This document shows positions 1 to 7,229 of a DNA stretch of 59,928 nucleotides, piece after piece. Positions within the stretch are counted from its first letter, which is position 1; each line of letters begins with the position of its first letter. The notes under the pieces are model-generated. The model worked only from the letters and a program-made list of their open reading frames with translations, did no database searches and was not told where the DNA came from. The position numbers and the translations under genes were made by a program. Origin of the DNA: Actinomycetota bacterium (GTDB lineage Bacteria; Actinomycetota; Rubrobacteria; Rubrobacterales; Rubrobacteraceae); contig SIRX01000012.1 of NCBI GenBank assembly GCA_004563715.1, positions 1 to 59,928 on the forward strand. The letters run 5' to 3'.

Positions 1-303
1 GAGAAGGTGAACATCGAGGCCCTGCTGGTGGCCGCCGGCCAGAACGTCAAGCGGTTGCTTGCTTTCGGCCGGAAGGGGCCGAGACGCCCGGCCCAGGTCG
101 TGGCCCTGCGCGTCACGCCAACGGCGTGTCGTCCGCACCGTGGCCTCCTCTCAGGCCGCCAATTTCCGCTGGTCCGGGCCTTTTTCAACGGGCTGGCAAG
201 CTCAGGCAGCGTTAGCCCCGGCACGAAGACCAGATCACGCCGGGGAAAGCCCCTCTGCACCTTAACAACCGCTCGACATACGGGCTCCCGGGCGTGCGCA
301 TGA
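1..303 (+). pseudogene. C-terminal remnant of a transposase (IS1182-like)
   Basis: The reading frame is open from the first base and ends with TGA at 301-303. It begins EKVNIEALLVAAGQNVKRLL and continues with a basic stretch, then FFNGL about 60 residues later. A tail of the form 'x-I-(E/Q)-x-LLxAAxQNxKRLL' followed by FFNxL is what I know from the C-terminus of IS1182-type DDE transposases. The catalytic part, if present, lies outside the window, so I cannot tell an intact element from a decayed one. No terminal inverted repeat was found downstream. Nothing else recognisable lies between 304 and 430. Confidence 0.5.
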
Positions 304-431
304 TGCCCCGGGCCTCCGACAAGGCGCTAGTGCTGGCCGGGATGATCTGCGGCGCGCGACTATCCGACTCGCGCCGAGAGCTCTGCTTCGAGCGGACCAG
401 CCGGAGCCGGCGTCAAGTCCTACCTGGAACG

Positions 432-463
432 AAGCCGGGCTCCCAGGAGCGGGAGCCCGGCTT
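432..463 (-). terminator. Hairpin downstream of the tandem secreted-protein operon
   Basis: A perfect 13-bp stem, AAGCCGGGCTCCC and its complement, closes a 6-base loop. It lies 27 bases past the stop of the minus-strand gene at 490. No clear T-run follows on the minus strand, so it could be a stem-only terminator or an mRNA 3'-end stabiliser. Confidence 0.6.
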
Positions 464-489
464 CGGAGGTTGGCCTGCCAGTCCGGCGC

Positions 490-1917
490 CTAACGGATCA
501 CGTAGCGGTAGACGCCGACGGGGCTCCTGTTGCCCGCGCGGTCGATTGAGATAGCTTTTATCGTGCGGGTTTTGGAGATCTTGATCTGCTTGCGGTACAC
601 GGGGCTATTGGCGGTCGGCCGTTTTCCGTTTAGCGTGTAGCGGATAACCGTGCCCGGCTGCGAGTCCAGCGTGACGAGTTGCGTCCGGGGGTAGAAGCCC
701 GGGCGCGGCGTGGCGGACGGGGCTTTTGCCGGCGCGATCGTGTCCTTGAGTATCCTCAAGTTTACGCCGGAGACGGACGCGCCCCCTATCGTGTAGGTCG
801 CACGGGCGGTCAGCCTACCGTCCTTCAAGAGGCCGAGGAGCCGGAGCTGCCTGGCGGTCATCGCGTCGGTCCTCCAGGTCTGGAAGCCAGCGACGTAGGC
901 GGCCCGGCGCGTGGCGGCGAGCTCGATGGGGGCCGTCGCGGCGTTGTTGTCGTCGAGCGTGACCGAGACCGCGGAAGCGTCTTTCGAGATACCGGCCAGA
1001 CGGAGGCCCTTGCCCACGTTGGCTTTGTTGATGACCTTGGGGTTGCTCATCGTAACGGCGTTCTCGGCGAACGGCGGGCAACCGAGGAGAGCTTCTCCTT
1101 CGGCCTCGTCGGCCACGAAGATCGCGGGCGGGTCCACCTCTTCATCGCCGGCCGGGGGAGCCTCCGACCACTCCAGCGACACCTCGCCCGGGAAATTCTC
1201 CCAGTTCTGGGCGTCCTGGGAGCCCACGTTCAGGACCCTCGTCCAGGTTCCGCCGGGCTGGACGTTCTCACCGATGTCCACGCGCAGGTCCCTGCGGCCC
1301 GGGCGGTCCTGGTCCAGGCCCGGCCCCGTGTCCCAAAGGTCGTTCCGGTCTCCCTTGTTCAGCCGCAGCTCCAGGATATCCGTACCTGGTGCTACGCCGG
1401 TAGCGGCGGTCGCATCGGGGTTGACGCGGCCGGATATCGTGATCGTGCTGGCCCCCACGGCTATCGTCTCGAAGTCAACCTCTATATCGCGCACGACGGC
1501 CCGGTCGAAGCGACCGGCCGGGTCGCCCGCGGTTCTGGTGCGGATGGTGTCGCCCGGCATGATGTCCGGCGAGACGGGCGGCTTGAAGCAGTCACCGCCC
1601 TTCGAGACCTGGCCGCCACCCACGTGGTTGAACTCCGCAAAGCCCGTGGCATCCGTCTTGCCGGTCACGGAGCTTACGAGAACACCGTTTCTCAGCACGG
1701 CGATGGTGACCGACCTGTTGGCCGGGTAGTTTTGGACGTTGACCAAGTTCGTCCCGGTAAAGGCCTCGATCGTCCGTCCAGCCGTTACGTTGTCCGCCGC
1801 GGCAGCGGTGGAGACGAGCGTCGGAATAGCCAGGGCGGCGGCCAGTACCGAGGCGGCCAGCAGCTTTCTCCACCTGCTCCCCCCCTTCTCCAGCGCCGTT
1901 GTTTGTCCTGTCGTCAT
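490..1917 (-). CDS. Secreted protein with C-terminal chitobiase-type Ig-like domain (paralogue 1)
   Basis: A 475-residue protein of unknown function. A basic start with a hydrophobic stretch (about residues 19-40, ending in Ala-Ala-Ala) is a signal peptide, so the protein is exported. The middle has no family I recognise. It carries a conserved WDTGPGLDQDRPGR block and an acidic EVDPPAIFVADEAEGEALLG block. The last ~80 residues, with TPRPGFYP, GTVIRYTLNG, RPTANSPVY and IKAISIDRAGN, match the CHB_HEX_C-type Ig-like domain found at the ends of cell-surface proteins. The start is the ATG at 1915-1917 with AAGGAAGAG upstream. It lies 29 bases downstream of its paralogue and is probably cotranscribed from the promoter region above 3365. 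Confidence 0.8.
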   Translation of the reverse strand: MTTGQTTALEKGGSRWRKLLAASVLAAALAIPTLVSTAAAADNVTAGRTIEAFTGTNLVNVQNYPANRSVTIAVLRNGVLVSSVTGKTDATGFAEFNHVGGGQVSKGGDCFKPPVSPDIMPGDTIRTRTAGDPAGRFDRAVVRDIEVDFETIAVGASTITISGRVNPDATAATGVAPGTDILELRLNKGDRNDLWDTGPGLDQDRPGRRDLRVDIGENVQPGGTWTRVLNVGSQDAQNWENFPGEVSLEWSEAPPAGDEEVDPPAIFVADEAEGEALLGCPPFAENAVTMSNPKVINKANVGKGLRLAGISKDASAVSVTLDDNNAATAPIELAATRRAAYVAGFQTWRTDAMTARQLRLLGLLKDGRLTARATYTIGGASVSGVNLRILKDTIAPAKAPSATPRPGFYPRTQLVTLDSQPGTVIRYTLNGKRPTANSPVYRKQIKISKTRTIKAISIDRAGNRSPVGVYRYVIR

Positions 1918-1946
1918 CGTTCTCTCTTCCTTTCGCCCTGTTCGGC

Positions 1947-3365
1947 CTAGCGGATCACGTAGCGGTAAGCGCCCACGGGGCCCGCGTTGCCGGCTTTGTC
2001 CACCGCGACGGCCTTGATCGTCTGGGTACCGGTCACCCGTATCGGCCTGACGAACTCCCGGCTCCTGGCGGTCGGGCGGCTGCCGTTGACCGTGTAGTGG
2101 ATCTTCGTCCCGGCCGGGGCCTTTAGGGAGACGGAGATCGCCCGCTGGTAGACACCGGCTTTTGGCGTGGCGGCCGGCGCCCGTCTGGGGGCCACAGTAT
2201 CTTTGAGCACGTTCAGGTTCTGGCCCGCGAAGGTGGCGGTGGCGTTCTCGCCCGCCAGGTTCTGGCCGTTTACCGTATAAGTGGCCCGGGCGGTGAGCAT
2301 CCCGTCCTTCAGCCTCCCGAGCTGGGCGTTCGTGAACGAAGCCTGCCAGTTCTGAACCTCCTCCGCCGGCTGGAGGTTTACGACCCTGGTGATCGCCGGC
2401 GTCAGCGGGCTCCGGTCGTCGAGCGTTACGGAGACCCGGCTCGCGTTAAAGGCGACGCCACTCAGGTTGAGGGGCGCGTTCCCCGCGATAAAGGCTTTGT
2501 TGACAACCCCGGGGCTGCTGCTCTTGACGGCGTACTCCGCCAGGGGCGGACAACCGAGGAGAGCTTCTCCTTCGGCCTCGTCGGCCACGAAGATCGCGGG
2601 CGGGTCCACCTCTTCATCGCCGGCCGGGGGAGCCTCCGACCACTCCAGCGACACCTCGCCCGGTGTGTTCTTCCAGTCACGCGCGTCCTGGGAACCCACC
2701 CTCAAAACCCGGGTGAAAACCCCGTTGGCCTTGCGGTCCGCGCCGATGTCCACGCGCAGGTCCTTGCGGCCCGGGCGGTCCTGGTCCAGGCCCGGCCCCG
2801 TGTCCCAGCGGTCGGCGCTGCCCTTGTTGAGCCGCAGCTCCAGCACGTCGCCGTTCGCAATCGGCGCGTTCGCCATGCTCCGGGCGTGGCCGCTGACCGT
2901 TATCGTGCCGTTCTTCACGTTGGTGGAGATGGCGTCGAAGTTGATGCCGATGTTGCGGACCACGGCTGAATTGTTCACCGTGCCGGCCACCGCGCGGACG
3001 GTGTCCCCGGGGAGAACGTCGGGCGTAGAAGGCGGGGCAAAGCAGTCGCCGCCCTCCGAGACCTGGCCGCCGCCCCCGTGGTTGAACTCCGTGAAACCTT
3101 CAGCGTCGGTAGTGCCGGTAACAGACCCGACGACGAGGCCCCGCCGGATCACCTGTATGGTAACCGACGTGTTGGCCGGGTAGTTCTGGACGTTGATCAG
3201 GTTGGTCCCGATGAACGCCTCGATGGTGCCCTGCGGGACGGTCTGCGCCGCAGCCAGTGGGACGTGCGCGGAGACGGCGAGCGTCACGGCGAGAGCCGAG
3301 GCCGCCAGCAGCTTCTTTAGCCTGCCCCCCTCCTTACCCGTTGCTCTTGCAAACCTTGCGGTCAT
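1947..3365 (-). CDS. Secreted protein with C-terminal chitobiase-type Ig-like domain (paralogue 2)
   Basis: A 472-residue tandem paralogue of the gene at 490, with the same order: signal peptide (LKKLLAASALAVTLAVSAHV), GTNLINVQNYPANTSVTIQV near the mature N-terminus, the WDTGPGLDQDRPGR block, and a C-terminal CHB_HEX_C-like domain (GTKIHYTVNGSRPTARSREF, ending AYRYVIR). ATG at 3365 follows GAGGAAA; an in-frame GTG sits directly before it. The two genes share a perfectly identical 113-bp segment although flanking regions have diverged, which suggests recent gene conversion or constraint. It is the first gene of the unit, and shared element A lies about 210 bases upstream. No enzymatic motif is visible, so a structural or binding role at the cell surface is inferred. 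Confidence 0.8.
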   Translation of the reverse strand: MTARFARATGKEGGRLKKLLAASALAVTLAVSAHVPLAAAQTVPQGTIEAFIGTNLINVQNYPANTSVTIQVIRRGLVVGSVTGTTDAEGFTEFNHGGGGQVSEGGDCFAPPSTPDVLPGDTVRAVAGTVNNSAVVRNIGINFDAISTNVKNGTITVSGHARSMANAPIANGDVLELRLNKGSADRWDTGPGLDQDRPGRKDLRVDIGADRKANGVFTRVLRVGSQDARDWKNTPGEVSLEWSEAPPAGDEEVDPPAIFVADEAEGEALLGCPPLAEYAVKSSSPGVVNKAFIAGNAPLNLSGVAFNASRVSVTLDDRSPLTPAITRVVNLQPAEEVQNWQASFTNAQLGRLKDGMLTARATYTVNGQNLAGENATATFAGQNLNVLKDTVAPRRAPAATPKAGVYQRAISVSLKAPAGTKIHYTVNGSRPTARSREFVRPIRVTGTQTIKAVAVDKAGNAGPVGAYRYVIR

Positions 3366-3574
3366 CACTTTCCTCTTCTTTTTCTTTATCGCTGCTACGT
3401 TTTCAACGCCTTGTATGCAACATAAGAACCGGAGGATCGTTTCCCGGGTGCCACCAAGTCTCCCGTCTCGGGCCGCGGACCCCGCTTCTCGGGGGCATTT
3501 GTGGGCTCATCAGTCGAAGCCTCCCTTTCACGCGCTCTTTGTTACAGGCCATGATCTCCTACCGGGTGGCGCGT

Positions 3575-3620
3575 GCCATCGCGAATATGGGCGATCTTTT
3601 GCTAGCCCAGTTGAGCTAGC
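3575..3620 (-). promoter_or_regulatory. Shared upstream element, copy A
   Basis: First of six related ~44-bp elements upstream of minus-strand genes. On the + strand it reads GCCATCGCGAATATGG, GCGATC, a T-tract, then GCTAGCCCA-GT-TGAGCTAGC. Two dyads are visible: ATCGC-N8-GCGAT and a 7-2-7 inverted repeat (TAGCCCA/TGAGCTA), here extended by GC on both sides. It lies about 210 bases upstream of the paralogue operon. The 7-2-7 layout resembles NarL-family operators. The rest of 3366-3645 holds no gene I can support. Confidence 0.65.
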
Positions 3621-3645
3621 GTCAGCGGTGCCGGCGCGGACAGGA

Positions 3646-4263
3646 TCAGTGCCCGCCGTGGGAACCTTTTTCGTTCTCCCGGTCGCCGCCGTTGTCGTGG
3701 CCTTGGCCCCTGGTGGGCTCTAATTCCAGGACGACCGGCTGCCGGGCGTCGCCGAAGGTAAGCAGGAGGTTCCCGGCTTCCTCGGGGGCCTGGAAGATCA
3801 GGGCTCCCGAGGTCCCGCTACCCGGAGGAAGCGTACCCGCTTCGAGCTGGTGCCGGACCGGACCGGTCTCCGGCACGCCGGCGCCGGAGATCCTGAAGTC
3901 TTCCGCCGAGTAGTCGAGGCTTCCGCCCTCCGGGGCCGCCAGGCTGACCTCCACGGTAAAGCGCCGGAACCCCTCGGGGGCCATGTCCATGCCCATAGAA
4001 GACATGCTCATACCGCTCGCGCCGAACTTGCCCGCCTGCATCGGGGCCATGTGCTCCGGGGTGATGCCGTCAACGCGCAGGAAGCCTCCCGGAACCTCGA
4101 CCGTCTCGCCGACGGCCGCCGGCGGGGCCGGCGCTCCGAGAGAGACCAGAAGGCCCCAGCCGCCGGCGGCCAGCGCCACCAGTACGGCGACGAAGAGCAA
4201 GGCCCCGGCGAACAGGGACCACCGCGCGCGAGGCTCCCCGGTCTCGGACAGCGTGGAGATCAT
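3646..4263 (-). CDS. Membrane-anchored Met/His-rich protein, possibly copper-binding
   Basis: A 205-residue protein of no recognised family. One hydrophobic segment near residues 17-42 makes it a single-pass, outward-facing protein. Three features suggest soft-metal binding: a Met-rich stretch (MAPMQAGKFGASGMSMSSMG, then MDMAPEG), a GHDNGG segment, and the C-terminal ending SHGGH. The rest looks like an Ig/cupredoxin-like beta fold. The start is the ATG at 4263 with AAAGGA eight bases upstream. Shared element B lies 67 bases upstream. Proximity to CopC, CopD and a multicopper oxidase under the same element supports a copper-related role, but this is inference. Confidence 0.7.
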   Translation of the reverse strand: MISTLSETGEPRARWSLFAGALLFVAVLVALAAGGWGLLVSLGAPAPPAAVGETVEVPGGFLRVDGITPEHMAPMQAGKFGASGMSMSSMGMDMAPEGFRRFTVEVSLAAPEGGSLDYSAEDFRISGAGVPETGPVRHQLEAGTLPPGSGTSGALIFQAPEEAGNLLLTFGDARQPVVLELEPTRGQGHDNGGDRENEKGSHGGH

Positions 4264-4329
4264 AAGCTGGATCCTTTCTCTGGCGTCGAACCTCCCGGCC
4301 TACCAATGATCTCTCAGGCCGCCGGGCCT

Positions 4330-4374
4330 GCCATCACGCATACGGGCGATCTTTTGCTAGCCCATTTGGGGTAA
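4330..4374 (-). promoter_or_regulatory. Shared upstream element, copy B
   Basis: + strand: GCCATCACGCATACGG, GCGATC, TTTTG, CTAGCCCA-TT-TGGGGTAA. The first dyad is kept as ATCAC/GCGAT (a G-T wobble in place of G-C). The second keeps TAGCCCA on one side and TGGGGTA on the other. It lies 67 bases upstream of the Met/His-rich protein gene at 3646-4263. Confidence 0.65.
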
Positions 4375-4381
4375 CAGGAAA

Positions 4382-4406
4382 GAGCCAGGAGAATAAGTCC
4401 CGGCTC
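4382..4406 (-). terminator. Rho-independent terminator of the RTX-like gene
   Basis: Minus strand: GAGCCGGGA, loop CTTATTC, TCCTGGCTC (9-bp stem with one G-T pair), followed by TTTCCTGTT. It lies 32 bases past the stop of the gene at 4438, which separates that gene from the unit starting at 4263. Confidence 0.65.
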
Positions 4407-4437
4407 CTTCCCGCCGAAGGCGAACGCTCTCGCCGTT

Positions 4438-4839
4438 CTACCTGCGGACCCTGACGATCTCGCAGTTGTTGGCCACGATGTCCTCGGTGCCGGGGTCGAC
4501 CAGGACGCGATCGCGTCCGGGACCGCAGTTGATCCGGTCGGACTCGCCGCGTCCCGGGTCGCGGGCGTCAATAAAGTCGTTGCCCGCGCCTCCAACCAGA
4601 AGGTCGCTGTCGGGACCACCGACGAGCCTGTCAGGTCCGGCGCCACCGTAGAGCCGGTCGGAGTCTCCCCTACCCAGCAGGGTATCCCCGCCTCCCAAAC
4701 CCCGCAGCACATCATTCTGGGCGGTGCCCACCAGCCTGTCGGGACCGTTGGTGCCCACCAGGTTCAACGCCATCGCGGCGCCCGCGTACATGGCGAGCAT
4801 GAACCCCATCGCCGCGAGGATTATGGTTATTCTCTTCAT
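4438..4839 (-). CDS. Small secreted RTX-like calcium-binding repeat protein
   Basis: A 133-residue exported protein: a signal peptide at residues 1-24, then an array of glycine/aspartate nonapeptides such as GGGDTLLGRGDSDRLYG, GGAGPDRLVGG and GGAGNDFIDARD. This GGxGxDxLx pattern is the hemolysin-type (RTX) repeat that folds as a parallel beta-roll on binding calcium outside the cell. There is no catalytic or type-1 secretion domain, so it is a stand-alone beta-roll. Two cysteines near the C-terminus (NCGPGRDR and NNCEIV) may form a disulfide. The start is the ATG at 4839 with GAAGGGA upstream. It has its own terminator and no copy of the shared element was found in 4840-5044. Confidence 0.8.
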   Translation of the reverse strand: MKRITIILAAMGFMLAMYAGAAMALNLVGTNGPDRLVGTAQNDVLRGLGGGDTLLGRGDSDRLYGGAGPDRLVGGPDSDLLVGGAGNDFIDARDPGRGESDRINCGPGRDRVLVDPGTEDIVANNCEIVRVRR

Positions 4840-5044
4840 CTTTTCCCTTCTCTTTCTCTCCGCTCGTTCCGTCCGAAGTGGTGTCTGGGTATCTGGTCCG
4901 GGTATCTGGTTGTGCTTGCTCGCCTCCTTTCCTCGAAGGACTTGCGGATCCTTGCGGCTCTCGCCGCCGGCACCCGTTCGTGGTGTAACGGTTGGCGGAG
5001 CCTGCGGCTCTCGTGGGTCGGGTATCTCGCCAGCCCCGGGCGGC

Positions 5045-7000
5045 CTACCTGGCGGTAAAGCTCCGGGTAACGGCGTTACCCAGGTGGGTCCGGGTCTTCT
5101 GGACGGCGGCCTGTACGGTGTGCCGGCCCGGCCGGCCGGGCCGGTATGTCGAGCGGTACGCGGAGTTCACGAGCGGCACGGCCTTCTTGAAGACGACCTT
5201 GCCGTTGCGCCGGACCGTGATGCTGACCACGCCGTTTTTCCTGGTGGTGACCCGGCCCGCGATGTCTACGTCGTTTCTGTTTTTTTCGGCGTCCGGTGGG
5301 CTTAGAGACACCTTCGCCTTTACGCTCACCGGCCTGCTGGCCGCCGAGCCCTGGATGCCCCTCTCGCCTCCGTAGCGCACCCGGTAGAGCGTGTTCTTCT
5401 TCGGTTTGAGGCCCCCGAGACGGAACGTGCCGTCGGTGGCGGTGGTCAGCGTTCCGCCGGGAACGGCGCCGAAGTCGGCGGCGCCGGCCGGACGTTGCTC
5501 CAACACCACCCGCTTGCCAGAGAGCGGTTTGCCGTCCGCCGTGAGGCTCCCGGAGAGCTTTGTGGCCGCGCCGTACTCGAGGACTGCGGGGCTTGCCGAG
5601 AGGCTCAGCGAAGACCGGACGACCGCCGCCGCATCCGCCCGGGCCGGCAGGGACTCGTTGCCCAGAGCATCCACCGCCGTCACCTTGTAGAAGGATACCG
5701 AGCCCTTCGGGGCGTTCGCGTCCGAGAAGGATGGCGCGGTGAGCAAGGCGGCGTTGAGCTTGGCGAAGCTGCCCTTTGGGGAGCTGCCCCGGTACACGTT
5801 GTAGCCGGCGAGGTCGCTCTCCGCGTTGCGCGCCCACCGGAGCGCGACGCCTTTCAGCGACCCGCTGGCTTTCAGGCTGGCCGGCGTGAGGGGCGCGGCC
5901 TCGACCTCCGCGCCGTAGACGTTGTAGCGGCCGAAGTTGGGCTCGCCCTGATACTGGGATTCCCAGACGATGACCTCGCCGCTGATCGCCGGGCTCGTCT
6001 GTGGCTCGTTGCTCGCGGCCACCAGGAACGAGTTGCCGGTCTTGAGGTCCCTGGCCCACACCTCGGCCTTGCCGTTGCGGTGGTCCTCCCAGACCACGAC
6101 GGTGCCGCTGATCGCCGGCGACACCTGGTCGGCGGAGGTTCCGGCCGGATCCGGGGTAATCTCGAACACCTTGCCGTTGTGCAGGTCCATACCGTAGAGG
6201 TCCCGGCCGAAGATGGTGTAGTCCGCCACGGCCTCCTGACGCCAGACCACGATGTTACCGCTGATCGCCGGCTGGTCCTGGTACTTGTCGCTGGCGCTGA
6301 CGTGGAACACCTCGCCGGTCGCGAGGTTTTTGGCGTATATGTTGGAGGTGACGGTGCCGTCGGACCGCCGGGTCTCAGCCTGCCAGACGACGATGTCGCC
6401 GCTGATCACCGGGTTGGTGTGGATGCCGCTGCCGGTGATTACGGGCTGTGACGCAGGCGGAGACTGGGAAGTCAGGTCGTGGCTGTAGATCTCCCATTTC
6501 CCGGAGCTGTTCTTGCTCTCCCAGATGAGCGTGTTGCCGCTGACCTCCGGCTTGCGTTGGTCCCCGGGGCCGCCAGCGAGCACGCGCTCCTGGGAGGCGG
6601 AATCGCGGAGGTTCTTGACGTAGATGTCGGAGTGTCCGCCGCGGTCGTCCTCCCACGCCACGGACTTACCGTTGGTGACCGGCTTGCCCCGGAGGCTGAC
6701 GCCGGTGGCGACAAGGGTCTCCTGGCCCGTGGCGAGGTCCTTGGCGTAGATGTTGGAGACGTTGTCCCGGTCGTCCTCCCACACCACCACGCCGCCGCCC
6801 ACGGAAGGCTTCTGTTTGTTGCTGCTGGTATCGGAGACCGGAAACTCCGTTTTCTTCACCTCGGCGTCCGCCGGGGCTGCCCAAAACGCGTACACGGCCA
6901 ACCCGGATACGATGAGCGCGGCCGACAGCAGGCCCAGCATCCCGGACATCTTCCGACGACCCGGCCGCTGCCCGGCTACCGACACCGCGCTGGGTTTCAT
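5045..7000 (-). CDS. Exported TolB-like beta-propeller protein with FN3 and Ig-like domains
   Basis: A 651-residue protein. A hydrophobic segment at about 18-45, ending AAPADA, exports it. Residues ~55-380 contain about seven repeats of ~45 residues with the core [V/I]SG-x-x-[V/I]VW-[E/Q/R] followed by IYAKDLATG-like strands, typical of TolB/WD40-like propeller blades. Next is a fibronectin type III domain (~385-470, with LAGYNVYRGSSPKGSF) and then two Ig-like modules to the C-terminus. The final module (RPGRPGRHTVQAAV ... TRSFTAR) resembles the C-terminal ends of the multicopper oxidase and the subtilase in this cluster. ATG at 7000 follows GGAGAGGCGGG. Shared element C is 124 bases upstream. 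A binding or scaffold role at the surface is likely; no enzyme motif is seen. Confidence 0.8.
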   Translation of the reverse strand: MKPSAVSVAGQRPGRRKMSGMLGLLSAALIVSGLAVYAFWAAPADAEVKKTEFPVSDTSSNKQKPSVGGGVVVWEDDRDNVSNIYAKDLATGQETLVATGVSLRGKPVTNGKSVAWEDDRGGHSDIYVKNLRDSASQERVLAGGPGDQRKPEVSGNTLIWESKNSSGKWEIYSHDLTSQSPPASQPVITGSGIHTNPVISGDIVVWQAETRRSDGTVTSNIYAKNLATGEVFHVSASDKYQDQPAISGNIVVWRQEAVADYTIFGRDLYGMDLHNGKVFEITPDPAGTSADQVSPAISGTVVVWEDHRNGKAEVWARDLKTGNSFLVAASNEPQTSPAISGEVIVWESQYQGEPNFGRYNVYGAEVEAAPLTPASLKASGSLKGVALRWARNAESDLAGYNVYRGSSPKGSFAKLNAALLTAPSFSDANAPKGSVSFYKVTAVDALGNESLPARADAAAVVRSSLSLSASPAVLEYGAATKLSGSLTADGKPLSGKRVVLEQRPAGAADFGAVPGGTLTTATDGTFRLGGLKPKKNTLYRVRYGGERGIQGSAASRPVSVKAKVSLSPPDAEKNRNDVDIAGRVTTRKNGVVSITVRRNGKVVFKKAVPLVNSAYRSTYRPGRPGRHTVQAAVQKTRTHLGNAVTRSFTAR

Positions 7001-7123
7001 AGTACCCGCCTCTCCTCGCTAAAAAGTCCCGGACCCGCTAGGTGCCGTCGCAGCCCCGCCCTCTTCGCGGTGGTCCGTACATAGTGGTTCATACCGGGAA
7101 TGATGGCCCAGAGCGCGGCGGCC

Positions 7124-7168
7124 GCCATCGCGAATATGGGCGATCTTTTTCTAGCTCAAGTGGGCTAA
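7124..7168 (-). promoter_or_regulatory. Shared upstream element, copy C
   Basis: + strand: GCCATCGCGAATATGG, GCGATC, TTTTTC, TAGCTCA-AG-TGGGCTA. The first 22 bases are identical to copy A, 3.5 kb away. It lies 124 bases upstream of the propeller-protein start and downstream of the oxidase terminator. Confidence 0.65.
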
Positions 7169-7190
7169 CGGGCTAGCGCCCGTGGAAAAG

Positions 7191-7229
7191 CGGTAAGGTG
7201 TGGCCCGGCGGCCGGGCCACACCTTACCG
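7191..7229 (-). terminator. Strong terminator overlapping the stop codon of the multicopper oxidase
   Basis: An 18-bp perfect stem (CGGTAAGGTGTGGCCCGG and its complement) with a 3-base loop. On the minus strand it is followed by CTTTTCC. The oxidase stop codon (7224-7226) lies inside the first arm, so termination is built into the end of the gene. Confidence 0.85.
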
